Assembly (NCBI GenBank): GCA_016802295.1
Contig: JAESIW010000071.1
Span: 62,001 to 126,000 of the forward strand
Reading direction: 5' to 3'
Source of the DNA: Brachionus rotundiformis
Lineage: Eukaryota > Rotifera > Eurotatoria > Ploima > Brachionidae
DNA length: 64,000 nucleotides
In this document: piece after piece, positions 22,643 through 34,811 of the stretch
Layout of the letters: every line of letters begins with the position of its first letter
Numbering within the stretch: the stretch's first letter is position 1
The notes under the pieces: model-generated
The model's database searches: none
What the model was told of the DNA's origin: nothing
The model's input: only the letters and a program-made list of their open reading frames with translations
Program-made: the position numbers and the translations under genes

Positions 22643-25423
22643 ATGGCGCTCATAGACAACTTTGTAGCACATTGTTTTCTAAAGCTCAAAATGGCTTCAA
22701 TTAGAGAGAAAATTATCGAAATTTTCAATCAATCTCAAGAGCCTTACTTCGACATAGACACAGGTGTACACAATTTAAGAGCTTTATTGGCTCAAGGTAC
22801 TCTTGGTGAAAAAGTTAGCAACATAAATTTAAACTTTTTCCATTCAATTAAATTATTATGTCTCCAAGGATCTATTTTTATCTGACTACACAAACTCAAT
22901 TGTTCGGTGTATTCAGATTGTTCTGGTATCTAATGAGGTGTTTAGGTCAAATTTGGTCATTGAGTTTTTGGTACAGGTTCTAATTCAGTTTGATAAGAGC
23001 CAATTGGAAAACAAAGTCAAAAATGAGATTATTTTTTATCTCCTAAGTGTAAGAATAATAAAATTTTATTCTAAATTTAAATTTAAACTTAAATCAAAAG
23101 ATAAATAGATCAAATTCAGACACTGTGAGACTAAGACTATATGAGCTATTGAAAAAATATCTTGATTCCATTAAATTGGCACTAAATGGTGAAATAGATG
23201 AGAAAATATTTGCCAAAATTCAATTGTTATCATTAGATGCCATTAAAGATTGCAATTTAAATGCCCAGTTGAGAGCCATCCAGGTGGCCTCACATTTTCA
23301 AGTACCACATGACTCAGAATGCAAAATAATCACTGCTTTCATTAACCTTCTGAAGCATGATTCCAACACTCAGACTCGCTTATTAATCTTGGATGTTATT
23401 GTCTTGAATAATTTAACATTTAACTTTATTAAAAACAGATTAATTTATGATTCGGTTGAGCAAATTCGCCACAAGGCTCTTCAACTAATTGTAGATAAAG
23501 TTCCACGTAGATTTTTTGAGCCTTCATTTAGAAAACAGATAATTGACTGTCTTCTAAGAAGTCAAAGTTGTCAACTTTTAGGAAAATTTATTCTTAAATG
23601 GTTTAATTTTAATGACCAAATTAGCTTGGTTGAAAAAGTTTATTTATTTGTTTGTGATTTGGACTTGGAAGGAACATGGTTCATCAATACAGATTATTTT
23701 TGTGTTAGTTATTTGGAAGATAAGCTTTTAAAGATTATGAGTTTATTGTTTGAAGAGATTTTTGCCCAAAATAAAGTTGAATTTTTTAATCAAGTGATAA
23801 TGGAATCCAACTATAAGTTAACTAAGGACGCTAATTTTCTATTCCTAATAAGATCATTAATCAAGTTTAGTACTAATTTAAATTTGGGTGAAATTAGACA
23901 GCAATTATTTGAAAAACTAAGAGACAAAGATATCAAAATATTGCCTCTATACCTATTGATCACAATATTGTTTGACCTGAAAATGGACACAGTCAAAATA
24001 TTGGCTGAAATTGATGAATTGACTTGTTTTTATGACAGAAAATATGAATTGGTATATGAAGTTTTATTGAGGCAGATTGATTTTAAAATTAGGCTTGAGT
24101 TTCTATGGAAAATTTATAATGATTTAATTGTCTCTAGTGATGATAAGGATCAACGAAAAAAATTCTTGACCATTATTTATATTGTATTGGATACAATGAC
24201 AGATAAAGATTTCAAAAATTCAACAATGCTCGATCTAAACTTAAGCTTGAATGATCAATTAAATATTGATATTGATCTAGATCAAAATATAATTGAATTT
24301 TTTATAGAAAAATTCATTATAACTAGCATATCTGATCTTGATCCTAAGGTTAGAGCATTGGCAGCTCGCGCTCTTGGTCACGCATCTATACTTAGCTACC
24401 AAATAACAATTAATTATCTGCAAATATTTTACCAAGTAAATTTTAGTTTTTTTATGTTAAATTAAGTTTTAAAAATATTTAAAGATGATTAGTCTTGATT
24501 ACTCCGAACCTGTTTGTGAGGCTACCAACTCTTTGGTAAATATTTTGTTGCACCATGCAACTAGATTGAGTCTTGATTATGACTTATTCATAAAGATATT
24601 TGATAGATTAGAAAATCAGATTGACTGCGAGGTAAGTGAGAAATTAAGAGGGCCAAAGTTTAGCTTTTCTTTTACCAAAGGACTCAAAGTGTACATATTT
24701 GACATGCGCTGGTTTTTGTAAACTTTTGTTGAATAATATAGAAGTACCAAGTCGGTCACTGCTACTTTCCAAATTGGTTTTGGCGTACTTTAGATGTGAC
24801 AGAGAAACAAACAGCGACCTAATGGTCAAAAGACTAAAAGCATGCTTGGGAGAATTTTTCACCCAATTTAAAAATGACGACATTCATCATGGAGCACATA
24901 AAAGCCGAAATTCGGTCCTACTAAGCAAAACCATCAAGATAGTTTTAAAATATCTGATAAAAAAAAATTTGCCAATCAATGATCTAAAACATGTTGCTAA
25001 ATTTTATTATTACATTACTAGTTATTGTAATAATACAAGATTAATTATTATTAATTTAATAATGGATGAAATTTTTAAAACTTGTTCTAATTACTATCTA
25101 ACACAAAAGTTAATTGATGTTTTAATTGAGTTTAATGTTCATGAGTCTGATGTAAGTGAAACAAGTGCTACACATTTAAATTTGGCTTATGAAAAAATAG
25201 AAAATTTAATAGTAAAAATAATTAAAAAAATTGATCTGAAAAATTAATTGATTTCGTTTTCTAGATTAAATTTAAGAGAGAAAAATGGATTTTAAAAAGA
25301 GAAAATGAACTAAAGTGCTTGATGGCCTCGTTAAAATCATTCAAGAATCGGCTTAATGTCGACTTGAAACGAAAATCAGATGATGATAAAGAAAATATGC
25401 TGAATAAAAAATTTAAAAGCTAA
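22643..25423 (+). CDS. NCAPG: Condensin I subunit G (CAP-G)
   Basis: This is a multi-exon gene. The main exon (about 23110-24440) is a long HEAT-repeat region: IFAKIQLLSLDAIKDCNLNA, QLRAIQVASHF, DSNTQTRLLILDVIVL, VEQIRHKALQLIVDKVPRRF and DLDPKVRALAARALGHASIL. This arrangement matches NCAPG, the HEAT subunit that pairs with NCAPD2 in condensin I and drives mitotic chromosome compaction. Later exons (24485 on) continue the solenoid. The last exon ends with a basic tail (KRKSDDDKENMLNKKFKS, stop 25421-25423). The gene opens MALIDNFVAHCFLKLKMASI, so the second Met is also a possible start. A GTTACTGCAG acceptor-like site lies 16 nt before the first ATG. The gene begins a tightly spaced same-strand cluster. 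Confidence 0.85.
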
Positions 25424-25656
25424 TTTAAATATATAATAATTAAAATTTGTAAATAAATTATTGATTTTGGTTTTTTTTTATTTATTTTTTTAAAGTTGAT
25501 GACGTCTCAGGTTGATGACGGTAAGTCTAATAAATAAATTGGCGTTTATCATTGCTTCAATTATACATATAGACCAGAATATGATTTTTTTATTATTATC
25601 ATAAAAAATTTATATATAAATAAAAATTTTCAAAATTAAAAAAAATTAATTCTAAA
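25424..25656 (+). promoter_or_regulatory. EDEM1 upstream region with CRE/UPRE-like sites
   Basis: This 233-bp spacer contains GATGACGTCTCAGG at about 25498 and, 14 bp on, GATGACGG. TGACGTC is the CRE/ATF core, and the GATGACGT context resembles UPR elements bound by ATF6/XBP1. A TATATAAATA sequence lies about 40 bp before the EDEM1 ATG. EDEM1 is a classic unfolded-protein-response target, so the match is suggestive but untested. Confidence 0.4.
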
Positions 25657-27625
25657 ATGAGGATACAAATATTTAGCTTTATCTATTGTTTAATTTATTT
25701 AAAACACGTATTCTCAATTAGTTTTGATTATACTTTATATTCACTGTTGAATGATGAGCTAAATGATGAAAAAAATGCGGATGTTTCACCCAAATCTATT
25801 CTTAATTACTTCAAATTAACAAATGAAACACTCGAGGAATATGATTCTTATTTACATTTTGAAGAAAAAGAGAGAATCCGTATGAAAAGTCTTGCTCAGG
25901 AAATGTTTACATTTGGTTATGAAAATTACATGAATCACGCATATCCTTTGGACGAGTTGGATCCAATTCATTGTAGAGGACGCGGTCCAGACCACTTTCA
26001 TCCAGATAACATAAATGTAAATGATGCTTTGGGGGATTATCTATTAACTTTAGTTGACTCTTTGACCACTCTTGTGGTAATGGGAAATTCAAGCGAGTTT
26101 AAACGAGCTGGCAAATTAGTGATAGAAAATTTAAATTTTGATAAAAACTCAACAGTCCAGGTATTCGAAGCAACAATCAGGTTAATGGGAAGTCTTTTAT
26201 CATCACACTTGATCACTATAGATGCCAATCAACCATTTGGAGACATGAAAATTGAAAATTACCAAAATGAGTTCTTGAATCTAGCTAAAGATTTGGCTTT
26301 AAGACTCCTTTCGGCTTTCGAAAATGAGCACAACATTCTGCCATATCCAAGAGTTAATTTAAAAGTCGGAGTCCCTGTTAACTCGTTTAACCATACCTGT
26401 ACATCAGGCGCAGGTTCACTTTTATTAGAATTTGGAACTTTAAGCTACTTGTTGAATGAACCAATTTATGAAAGAATGGCTCGGGTTGTTTCTGAGACTA
26501 TTTTCTTGAAAAAAAATCCCACAACTGGACTAGTTGGAAATGAATTAAACATAAAGACTGGAAATTGGCAAGGTCTAATGAGTGGCTTGGGCGCTGGAAT
26601 AGACTCATATCTCGAATATTTACTCAAAGTATGAAAAAAAGCAATTTGTTTAATATTTAGCCTAACATCCACTTATTTATAGGGATTTGTTCTATTTGGC
26701 AACCAAAAGGACCTATTTATGTTTGATGAGATAAAAAAATCAATTAAAAAATATTTGAGACATGGGTAAAATTCAAATTTTTAACCAAAAATAAGATGAG
26801 ATTTTAATAAGCCTTAATCAACTAGTATAGCCGTAGCGAATGTCTAAGAGGAAAAGGACACCATCCAATTTATATAAATGTCAACATGAATACTGGAAAT
26901 ACTGCTAATAATTGGATTGATTCATTACAGGCATTTTATTCAGGTGTCCAAGTTCTGGACAACGACCTGGAAGAGGCAATTTGTTTTCATGCACTCTATT
27001 TTGCCATATGGAAAAAATTCTCAGTCCTTCCCGAAAGATTTAACTGGAATTTGAGACTACCTGATGTGTACTTTTATCCACTAAGGCCAGAGTTTGCTGA
27101 GGCCACTTATTTTTTGTACCGAGCTACCAAAAGTCCATTTTATTTGCATGTAGCCAAGTTAATAACAGAAAATTTAAATAATATAACCAGGGTCAAGTAA
27201 GATGGTTAATGAAAAAAAGATTATTTATTATGAATTTTTTCAGATGTGGCTTTGCGACTGTTCATGATGTGTTGGACAAGTCTTTGGAAGATCGTATGGA
27301 AAGTTTTTTCCTGAGCGAAACTGTTAAATATTTGTATTTAACTTTTGATAAAGAAAATTTTTTAAATAATCAAGGTGAAGTGGACTATGTGTTCACTACT
27401 GAGGGTCATATGCTTCCAATCAAAAAGCTGTACCAGAAGAAACAAAGCTATGGCTCAAATACCAAAAAGGAAAATTTCAAATACTCTCACGAATCAGATA
27501 AAAATGTTTATAGATATAAATTGAGGTATAGTTTACCGATGAAAATAAGTTATTTTGAACAATTGTTTGAAATGATTGGTCTTAATGATAATCTTACAGA
27601 TTTATTAGTAAGAAAAAAGTTTTAA
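25657..27625 (+). CDS. EDEM1: EDEM1-type ER degradation-enhancing mannosidase (GH47)
   Basis: Four exons: 25657-26628, 26683-26765, 26831-27196 and 27244-27625. A signal peptide (MRIQIFSFIYCLIYLKHVFS) precedes a full GH47 domain. Landmarks are MFTFGYENYMNHAYPLDELD, PIHCRGRGPD, TLVDSLTTLVVMGNSSEF, STVQVFEATIRLMGSLLSSH, the acidic GIDSYLEYLLK, NNWIDSLQAFYSGVQVL, FYPLRPEFAEATYFLYRATK, RMESFFLSETVKYLYLTFD and TTEGH. The acidic residues at FEATIR, DSYLEYLLK and RPEFAEAT correspond to the GH47 catalytic set. EDEM proteins trim mannose from misfolded glycoproteins in the ER and route them to ERAD. Length (about 600 aa) and the conserved RYSLP near the C-terminus fit EDEM1 rather than EDEM2/3. The next gene starts 150 bp downstream on the same strand. 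Confidence 0.95.
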
Positions 27626-27775
27626 TTTTTTAAATAAAATATTCAAACATTACCATTATTTTTTTACCAAACATAAAAAAGTTGATAAGTGTTTAAAAAT
27701 GTGCTAATTTCTCAATGTAAACTTTATTGACTAAATACATTTTTTAATTCTATTGTAAATTAAAAAATTTAAGAA

Positions 27776-28352
27776 ATGTTAAAATTTTTTATCTTGGTCT
27801 CAATTGCTTTAACAGCAACAGTAAATTAACAAAAGTTAATACTGATATTCATATTGCCAAATTTTATTTTGTTTATAGGTAAAAAGTCAAAATGAAGAGT
27901 TTGACTCAGCTATTAACAGCTTAATTCAGTATTTCTATAATAATTTTTTTCAATAAAATTTTAAATATAATTCCTATAGACAATGGGGTCAAATAACACC
28001 AGAACAATTTCAAGAATTTTTTGAAAATTTTCAACAGTTTGGTCTTCACCATATTTGGCATGGTCTTGATGAGCACTGCAGTTCAAATGCTGAGTGTGGT
28101 CCAGATGCGTGCTGTCTGAAGCCAAATTTGACCGGAAAAAGAGCCATTACTGATGGTAGCCACATACATTTTGGCAGCTATTGTGCTAAACTGCGCAGAA
28201 GTGGCGAAACTTGTTCCAATTTCGACTCAAATATGCACTACTATAACTTCCATTGTCCGTGTGACCACGGCCTTACCTGCGTTCCTGGTAGCACTGTTCA
28301 GCTCCATCCACTAATCATAATTCAAACTGAAGCAACATGCAAAACTCTTTAA
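27776..28352 (+). CDS. Secreted cysteine-rich protein, prokineticin/Dickkopf-like fold
   Basis: Three exons: 27776-27820, about 27879-27928 and about 27980-28352, joined in frame. The signal peptide is MLKFFILVSIALTATVKSQ. After a polar linker (WGQITPEQFQEFFENFQQFG) comes a ten-cysteine module: C-x5-C-x4-CC, then YC, ETC, HCPC, GLTC and a last C near the end. Such spacing is typical of the colipase-like fold shared by prokineticins, astakines and the second Dickkopf domain. The N-terminal AVIT motif of vertebrate prokineticins is absent, so receptor use cannot be inferred. A secreted signalling or immune-type ligand is the likeliest role. Related folds also occur in venom proteins, but nothing here points to that. 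Confidence 0.65.
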
Positions 28353-28556
28353 TTTTTTCCTCCTTTTAATTAATTAAATTTATTAACTTTTGTTAATAAA
28401 ATGTTTTATTTAAGCTGAAAAAAATTTAGTTTTATTTTGACACATCTATTTATTAATGAGGTTTTTTTATTAGAAAAATTATCATTTAAATTTAAATTTT
28501 GAAAAAATTCTATTCGTAAAATGAGAGACATAACCAATACACCAATTAAAGAAAAA

Positions 28557-29781
28557 ATGAAATTAACAGAACAAGTGATTAAGAGTTTTCGCGCTGCCAA
28601 AACATTCCGAGAAAACACAATGCGAATAAATTCGCTTGATTTTTCGGTACAGGGCGACACTCTGATATCTAGCAGTGATGATGAATCTATTTTTATCTAT
28701 GATTGTCAATCTGGAACGTAAGTTTGTCAAATATTATGATTATTTTTTATTTTTTTTTTTAACTTTATTAAGTCCTAAAAAAAGTCTTAACAGCAAAAAG
28801 TATGGAGTTGATCTCATTCACTATACCCATGCGTCCAATACGGCCATCCATAGCTCGACCAAAGTTGATGGTATCATTTTAAATTATTAAAACTATTTTT
28901 ATAGCTCTAAATCTGACTATTTATAGATTCAATTAGATATTTATCTTTACATGATAATAAATATATTCGCTATTACACAGGACACGAAAAAAAGTAATCA
29001 ATTAACTACAATTTTTAATATTAAATATCAAAATAAATAATTAAAGAGTGGTAACTTTGTGCATGTCGCCAGTAGATGACAAATTTCTTTCAGGATCATT
29101 GGATCAGACAATAAGATTATGGGATTTGAGACATTCAGTGTGTCTTGGTGTCATGCATTTGCCTGGTTTTCCAGTGGCCAATTTCGACCCGGAAGGACTG
29201 ATATTCGCTGCTGGCATCAATTCAGATACAATAAAACTCTACGATCTCAGATCTTTTGAGAAAGTTGACCAAACTTTTAACTTATTAGAAAAAAAATTAT
29301 CTTTTATTTTTATCAGGGTCCATTTTCAAATTTTAAAATAGAAAAAGAAGCAAGAGATATGAACATAGAATGGACAGGCTTGAAATTTAGCCCCGATGGA
29401 AAATACATTTTGATTTCCACCAGTGGCTCAATGATAAAGTTAGTTGATGCATTTAATGGAAATGTTTTGCACACATTTACTGTAATCTATTTTAGACTAC
29501 AAAAAAGATTATCTATAGTTCCAAATTTATTTTAAAAGGGTCATTCAAATATAAAAAATATACCACTTGAGGCCTCGTTTACGCCTGATTCTCAATTTGT
29601 CTTGAGTGGCTCGTCAGATGGTAAAATACACATATGGGGCGTTGAAAAAGGCAACAAGGTAGCTGTAATCAATTCCGAACACACGGAAACAATACAATCG
29701 ATTCAATTTAACCCCAAGTTTATGATGATGGCCAGTGCTTGTCAACAAATGATTTTCTGGCTACCAAATATGGAAGAATAA
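28557..29781 (+). CDS. WDR82: WDR82, SET1/PNUTS complex WD40 protein
   Basis: About six short exons give a WD40 protein closely matching WDR82. Segments include SLHDNKYIRYYTGHEKK, MSPVDDKFLSGSLDQTIRLW, FDPEGLIFAAGINSDTIKLY, WTGLKFSPDGKYILISTSGS, LEASFTPDSQFVLSGSSDGK and IQFNPKFMMMASACQQMIFW. Human WDR82 starts MKLT, and the ATG at 28557 gives MKLTEQV. An in-frame ATG at 28521 would add 12 residues, so I prefer 28557. WDR82 recruits SETD1A/B to RNA polymerase II Ser5P and is part of the PNUTS-PP1 termination complex. It begins about 205 bp after the upstream gene, continuing a same-strand cluster. Confidence 0.94.
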
Positions 29782-30919
29782 ATTTAAAAAAAAAATTTTT
29801 AATTTTCATTTAAGTAAATAAATTGTTTGTCTTCTAAAAAGTGAATCATAATTCACATTAAATTTTTATTTTTTGTCTAGATTAATTAAATTTTTGTTTT
29901 TTCTTTCAATGTAAATTTGTTTGATTATACAAATTCAATAAACTAATGATAAAAGTTTTAAATGTTTTTTAATAATAAGTAAGTAATAAAGAAAGTTAAT
30001 AAGGTGTTCAAAATAATTTTTGATTTATAATGATCTATAATTTTTTTTCGCTTTAATCCATTTGTCTTGGTTGAAGAAAAAGTCAATTTAAAAAATTTTG
30101 AAATATTAACTTACAGATATCTTGAGCAAGCATATTGATATTTTATCTGTTGAATATTTTAATCTATATTTTAGTATATTTAATTAAAATCGTTTTTTAT
30201 CTAATAAAGTTAGTTGAGAAAAAAACTATGTTTTTCAATGGACATGATCATAAAAATAAATAAGAGGCTATTTCTTCTTCTAGAATATTATCTTATTCCA
30301 TTTGGTTATTTTTTTCAATCAAGTGATCACTATTTTTTATGTTTTTTATACTAATTGGAAAAGGAGATGAGCGCCTCTCCTTTATCCGCTAGGATAGAAA
30401 AGGGTTAATTATTTTATTAATTGTTTACAAATTAAACAATAATAAGATAGAATTTTGTTTTATTATTTTTTAATTTTTTATATCTTTCGATAAATATGAA
30501 AAAATATAAGCTCTAATCAATTAATAATTACTTGATTATTTAAATTATCAAAAAAAAAATCAAATTTTGAATTTATTAAAATTTGGATTAATAAAAAGTA
30601 CAGATAGTTGGTAAATTTTTATTAAAAGCGAATTTTTTTAAATTTAAATTACAAAAAACTGAAGTAAGATATTTTTTGACAGATACTAAATGTTTGAAAA
30701 AATTTAGAATAAAATAATTAATTAAAATTTAAAAAAAAATAATTTATTTATATAAGTTAGATTCAATAATATTAATTTATAATCTAGTTCATACTAATTT
30801 CGCTTTTTGCCATAAAATAGTAACCTAATTTATTCAGACATAATGAATTAATAATTTAATTGCGCAATAAACAATTGGTATCACCTATCCAAGTACAAGG
30901 GCGTATTTGCAGATCCTTT
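29782..30919. other. Intergenic, AT-rich, one perfect small hairpin
   Basis: No gene seen. A GC-richer islet at 30360-30383 is a perfect inverted repeat: AAAGGAGA, 8-nt loop TGAGCGCC, TCTCCTTT. It could be a terminator-like or regulatory hairpin, or chance. Confidence 0.45.
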
Positions 30920-30993
30920 TCACGCACCATTCACTTTGGCAATCTTCTCGGTCCACTTTTCTGGTTCAAAATTTACATGACAATCGACAAAGA
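30920..30993 (-). CDS. Possible terminal exon of an unidentified gene
   Basis: Minus-strand exon entered by a TTTGTTTTAG acceptor. It reads FVDCHVNFEPEKWTEKIAKV then NGA and stop TGA (30920-30922). Codon use is clearly less AT-biased than the surroundings. A second open segment upstream (about 31080-31142, HIWVSDVESKTLVEIFYAKK) also reads as coding, but I could not link the two with confident splice sites. Family not recognised. Confidence 0.4.
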
Positions 30994-31317
30994 CTAAAAC
31001 AAATTGGCACTAATTAGCATAAATTATTTCCCAAAATACTAAATTACTACCAAATAATAAAAAATCGTAGAAAATTTAACTATGGTTTTCTTAGCATAAA
31101 AAATTTCGACTAGAGTCTTTGACTCGACGTCGGAGACCCAAATATGCTTGGTACATATTTATATATTTATTAATAAATAGTGTAGATTTCTTTTTTTGCC
31201 AAATCTATGATATAAGTTCCCATGTACACATGCTTGGTACACCCTCCAAATAAAAATCTTTAATTATTGCCTAACTTTTTTGATTTGTTTGTCTAAAGCT
31301 AATTAGATTGAGTAGAC

Positions 31318-34300
31318 ATGAGTGTAGCTGGATTGATCGAGGACAAAAAGCTGCTCGGGGTCGAGTCGCCACCTGACTCGCTGCTGTCACCGCCATGCAA
31401 CGAGCAGCCGGCCGAGCCCTACACCAACATCAATAGTGGAACACCACCTGACGACACCAACACATCTGACTACTGCATTTGTGAGCGCAAAAGCTGCGAT
31501 GAGGGCGAGATAATGATCCAGTGCGACTTTTGCGAAAATTGGTTCCACTTGCCGTAAATTAATTATTAAATTAATTAGAAAAAATGAATATCTAATTTAA
31601 TTAATTGGGTTTAGATGTGTTAACCTGAGTGCCAGACTCATTGCCGATATTGAGACATATGTATGCTCTTCTTGCCGGAGTGACCAAAGGCAAATAATTT
31701 GTAAAATTGTCTAATTATTAAGACAAGTTTAATTAAGTGTTTTTTTTAGACAAAAAAAGACTTAATTACCACCGACATGATTACAGTGATCCAAATGCGA
31801 GCAAAAAAGTAACTCGACCCTTTGCCATACCAATTCTTGATTGGCTTTTTATATTTTTCTTGCATAGGCTGTTCAAGCTGGAACCCAGGTGTTTGTGGAC
31901 AATTTGCTCAAAAGAAATTTTAAAGAGTAACCAAAGAAAAAAAAAAATTTTTTTTTTAATAAAAGATAATAAAAATGTAATCCTAGTGCGTTTGAAAATG
32001 GAATGGTGAAAAAAATTCACTCTGGTCAAGTGTTAACCAAAGACTATTTTGAGCAAAATAGGTTTGAATATCCCATTTTAATTGAAGACAAGTCCACACT
32101 TGGCTTCACAATGCCATCCAGCGACGAGATCGATCTGTCCAGGATCGAAAACATAGTTGGTAAGTTGATAATTAACTACAAGATTGAGACAAGATCTTAT
32201 GTGAAATAAAATAGGAGGGGACTATTTGATAGATGTGATTGACGTTGAGCGCCAAGAGGTTTACCAAATGAACATAACTGAGCTGAACAGCTATTTTCAA
32301 ACAGAGCCAAGAGAAAAGATATACAACTTGATTAGCTTCGAGATATCCAAGACCAAGCTGACCGAGAACATAACCGCTCCGAAAATAGTCGAGGAGCTAA
32401 GCTGGGTTTCCAACGGAGTGTGGTCGGCTGAAGAGCAAGACTCGACCAGTGCCGCGTCCAAAACAAGCCACATAATAAAGCCAGAAGTGCAAAAGTACTG
32501 CTTGATCAGTGCTGGCCGCTCCTATACAGATTTTCACATAGACTTTGGCGGCTCGTCTGTCTGGTACCATGTTGTCAAAGGCGACAAACTTTTCTATCTA
32601 ATTGAGCCTAGCGAGGCAAATTTGAAGCTGTACGAGGAATGGAACATGCACAAGAACCAGAATGAGATATTTTTTGGAGACAAGGTTGACAATTGCTACA
32701 CATTTGAGCTCAAGGCCGGCAATACCATTCTGCTGCCCAGCGGATGGATACATGCAGTGTACACGCCGAGCGACTCGTTGGTCTTTGGTGGCAATTTTTT
32801 GCACTCTCATAGCATTGCTTTGCAATTAAAGTAATTAATTAACTAACTTATTAATTTAGGACAAAAATAATAAATGAGTAAAAAATTGGGTTATTTTTAC
32901 CATTTTTCAAGGATTTATGAATTAGAAACGCGGCTGAAAACGCCCGAAAAGTACCGCTTTCCGGCGTTTGAGACCCTTCAATGGTATGCCGCCAAATTTT
33001 TCACCCAAATACTCAAGAACAAAAACTCAAACAAAGAATGCATCGATGCCAAGCTGCACACCAATTTAAAGTACCTAAACAACATACTAAGAAAATGGAT
33101 CACTTCCAAAGATGTAAGAAAATTTTATAAAAAAATTATAAATAAAACAAAAAAATATTTTTATATCTGGCTTTTTTTTTTTCTATTTTTTTAATTCTTG
33201 CGCAACAATTAAAAGCTTGAATAATTAATTTTTCCAAATTTATCTGCTAATCCTGCCACGTTCTTAAAATTTTAATTTACCTTTTTTCTCAATTTCGATA
33301 ATAAGCGGGCAAAAATTATTTTTTTACTTTCTAATTAGTCATTGTGTGTGTGTGTGTGTATATTTAGCTTATCTGGTAATATAGTTTTAAAATTATGTAA
33401 TTGAGAGAAAAATTACTCATTTAAAACATAAATTTTAAAAATGATAGAAAAGATAATTTGATTCAAAAATCAGTCCATCTATTTAAATTTATTATTAAGC
33501 ATTGTTAATTTTTGTACACGATAAAGCTGGGTTAATAAAATAGATAACAGAATTTTGATGGTTAATTATTGAATCTAAAATTATTAATTTTTAATTTTAG
33601 ACAAAATCTTAATATTCAAAGGACATGCATTAAATTTTATTGAAAATTGGGCTTTTTTGGCCAAAAATGGTTGTTAGAATGATAATTTAAAATTAAAATA
33701 AAATACCTTGAAGACTAGTCCATTTTTAGACTATCAATTATGATACGAGGTCGTACCTGAACAAAAATTAAACCAGCTCTTCAACACTTTTTATTTTGCT
33801 AACCCAATTCATAATTTTTTGTTTAATTTATATCTAAATGATTGCTAGATACTGGGCCAGCGATAAATTGAATCCATTTTTCCTAGACAATTTTTTTCAC
33901 TAACTTTATAAAAGTAAAAAATCATAAATATAAATATAAATTTTTCTCTTTGCACAAAATTATTTCCTAAATCAAATTGTTAATAAAATTTTTCTAACAT
34001 TATAAAATATTTTTGCTTTCAAGTATTACGAAACCCATGATTATGAAATTCCAAAGAAAATAAACTGCGATAAATTGGTTAAAATAATGAACAAAGAATT
34101 GAACAAATCAGAGGTAAAGTTTAACCATTATTTATTCTGGGTCCATGTTAATGGCTTTTGTTCCAATAGTTGTTGCTTAAGAGTCAAGGTTTGTACCAGA
34201 AAAAGATGTCTGCACCAAAGCCACAGAAAGAGGTGCTCAGCTACACGAATATAACCGAGGGCATAAAAGTCGATTCAGATGAGTTGGCTGAATTGGCGCC

Positions 34301-34811
34301 AATTAAGCTGAAAATAAAACTAAAGTCACCGGAGACAAGTGAGCAAGCTGTCAATGAGGACTTGAGTGGCGAAATAGTCGACGGAGACTATGTGTATCCA
34401 AGCATTGGTGATGCTGACACCGAAAAAATGGAAAATGAGCAGAAATCCGGAAGAAAAAGGAAAATAAAGCCTTACGCGGCACACTATTTGGCGCCCAAAG
34501 GCGAATCGTCTGCCAAACAAGAAGACGATGACCAGGACGATGACTACTTTAATGACGAGGAAGAAGCTGATGATAATGATGAGGACTTTAAGCTCAAGGT
34601 TAAAAATAATCTCAAATTAAGTAATAAATTGAAAAAGAAACAATTGAGGAAAGAAAAAATGGCTGAAGAAGATAAAGATGGAAGTGACAAGAAAACAACT
34701 GGTCTAACGCCATCAGCGATAGGTTCCAAGCAAAAAAACAAAAAGGGCCAAGCGACTACCAAACAACGTCTTGGCAAACTCTTAAAGCTAAATCGAATAA
34801 TTAATATTTAA
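31318..34811 (+). CDS. KDM7/PHF8-family histone lysine demethylase
   Basis: An N-terminal PHD finger (YCICERKSCDEGEIMIQCDF, CENWFH, then CVNLSARLIAD and CSSCR) reads methylated H3K4. The JmjC domain has PEVQKYCLISAGRSYTDFHI, DFGGSSVWYHVVKGDKLFYL and LPSGWIHAVYTPSDSLVFGG NF. Fe(II) ligands His-x-Asp (HID) and His (WIHAV) are intact, so it should be active. These enzymes remove methyl groups from H3K9, H3K27 or H4K20. An acidic and basic tail follows (DDDQDDDYFNDEEEADD, NKKGQATTKQRLGKLLKLN). About nine exons; most introns are short, but the one at 33114-34023 is about 910 nt and holds a GT repeat (near 33343-33360). The tail is shorter than in vertebrate PHF8. It cannot be assigned to KDM7A, PHF8 or PHF2 individually. 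Confidence 0.92.

Noticed and set aside
28521..28556. Upstream ATG for WDR82
   Set aside because: The 12 extra residues have no counterpart in the family, and the internal ATG gives the conserved MKLT start.
33343..33360. GT microsatellite as a functional element
   Set aside because: Short simple repeat inside a long intron; nothing indicates function.
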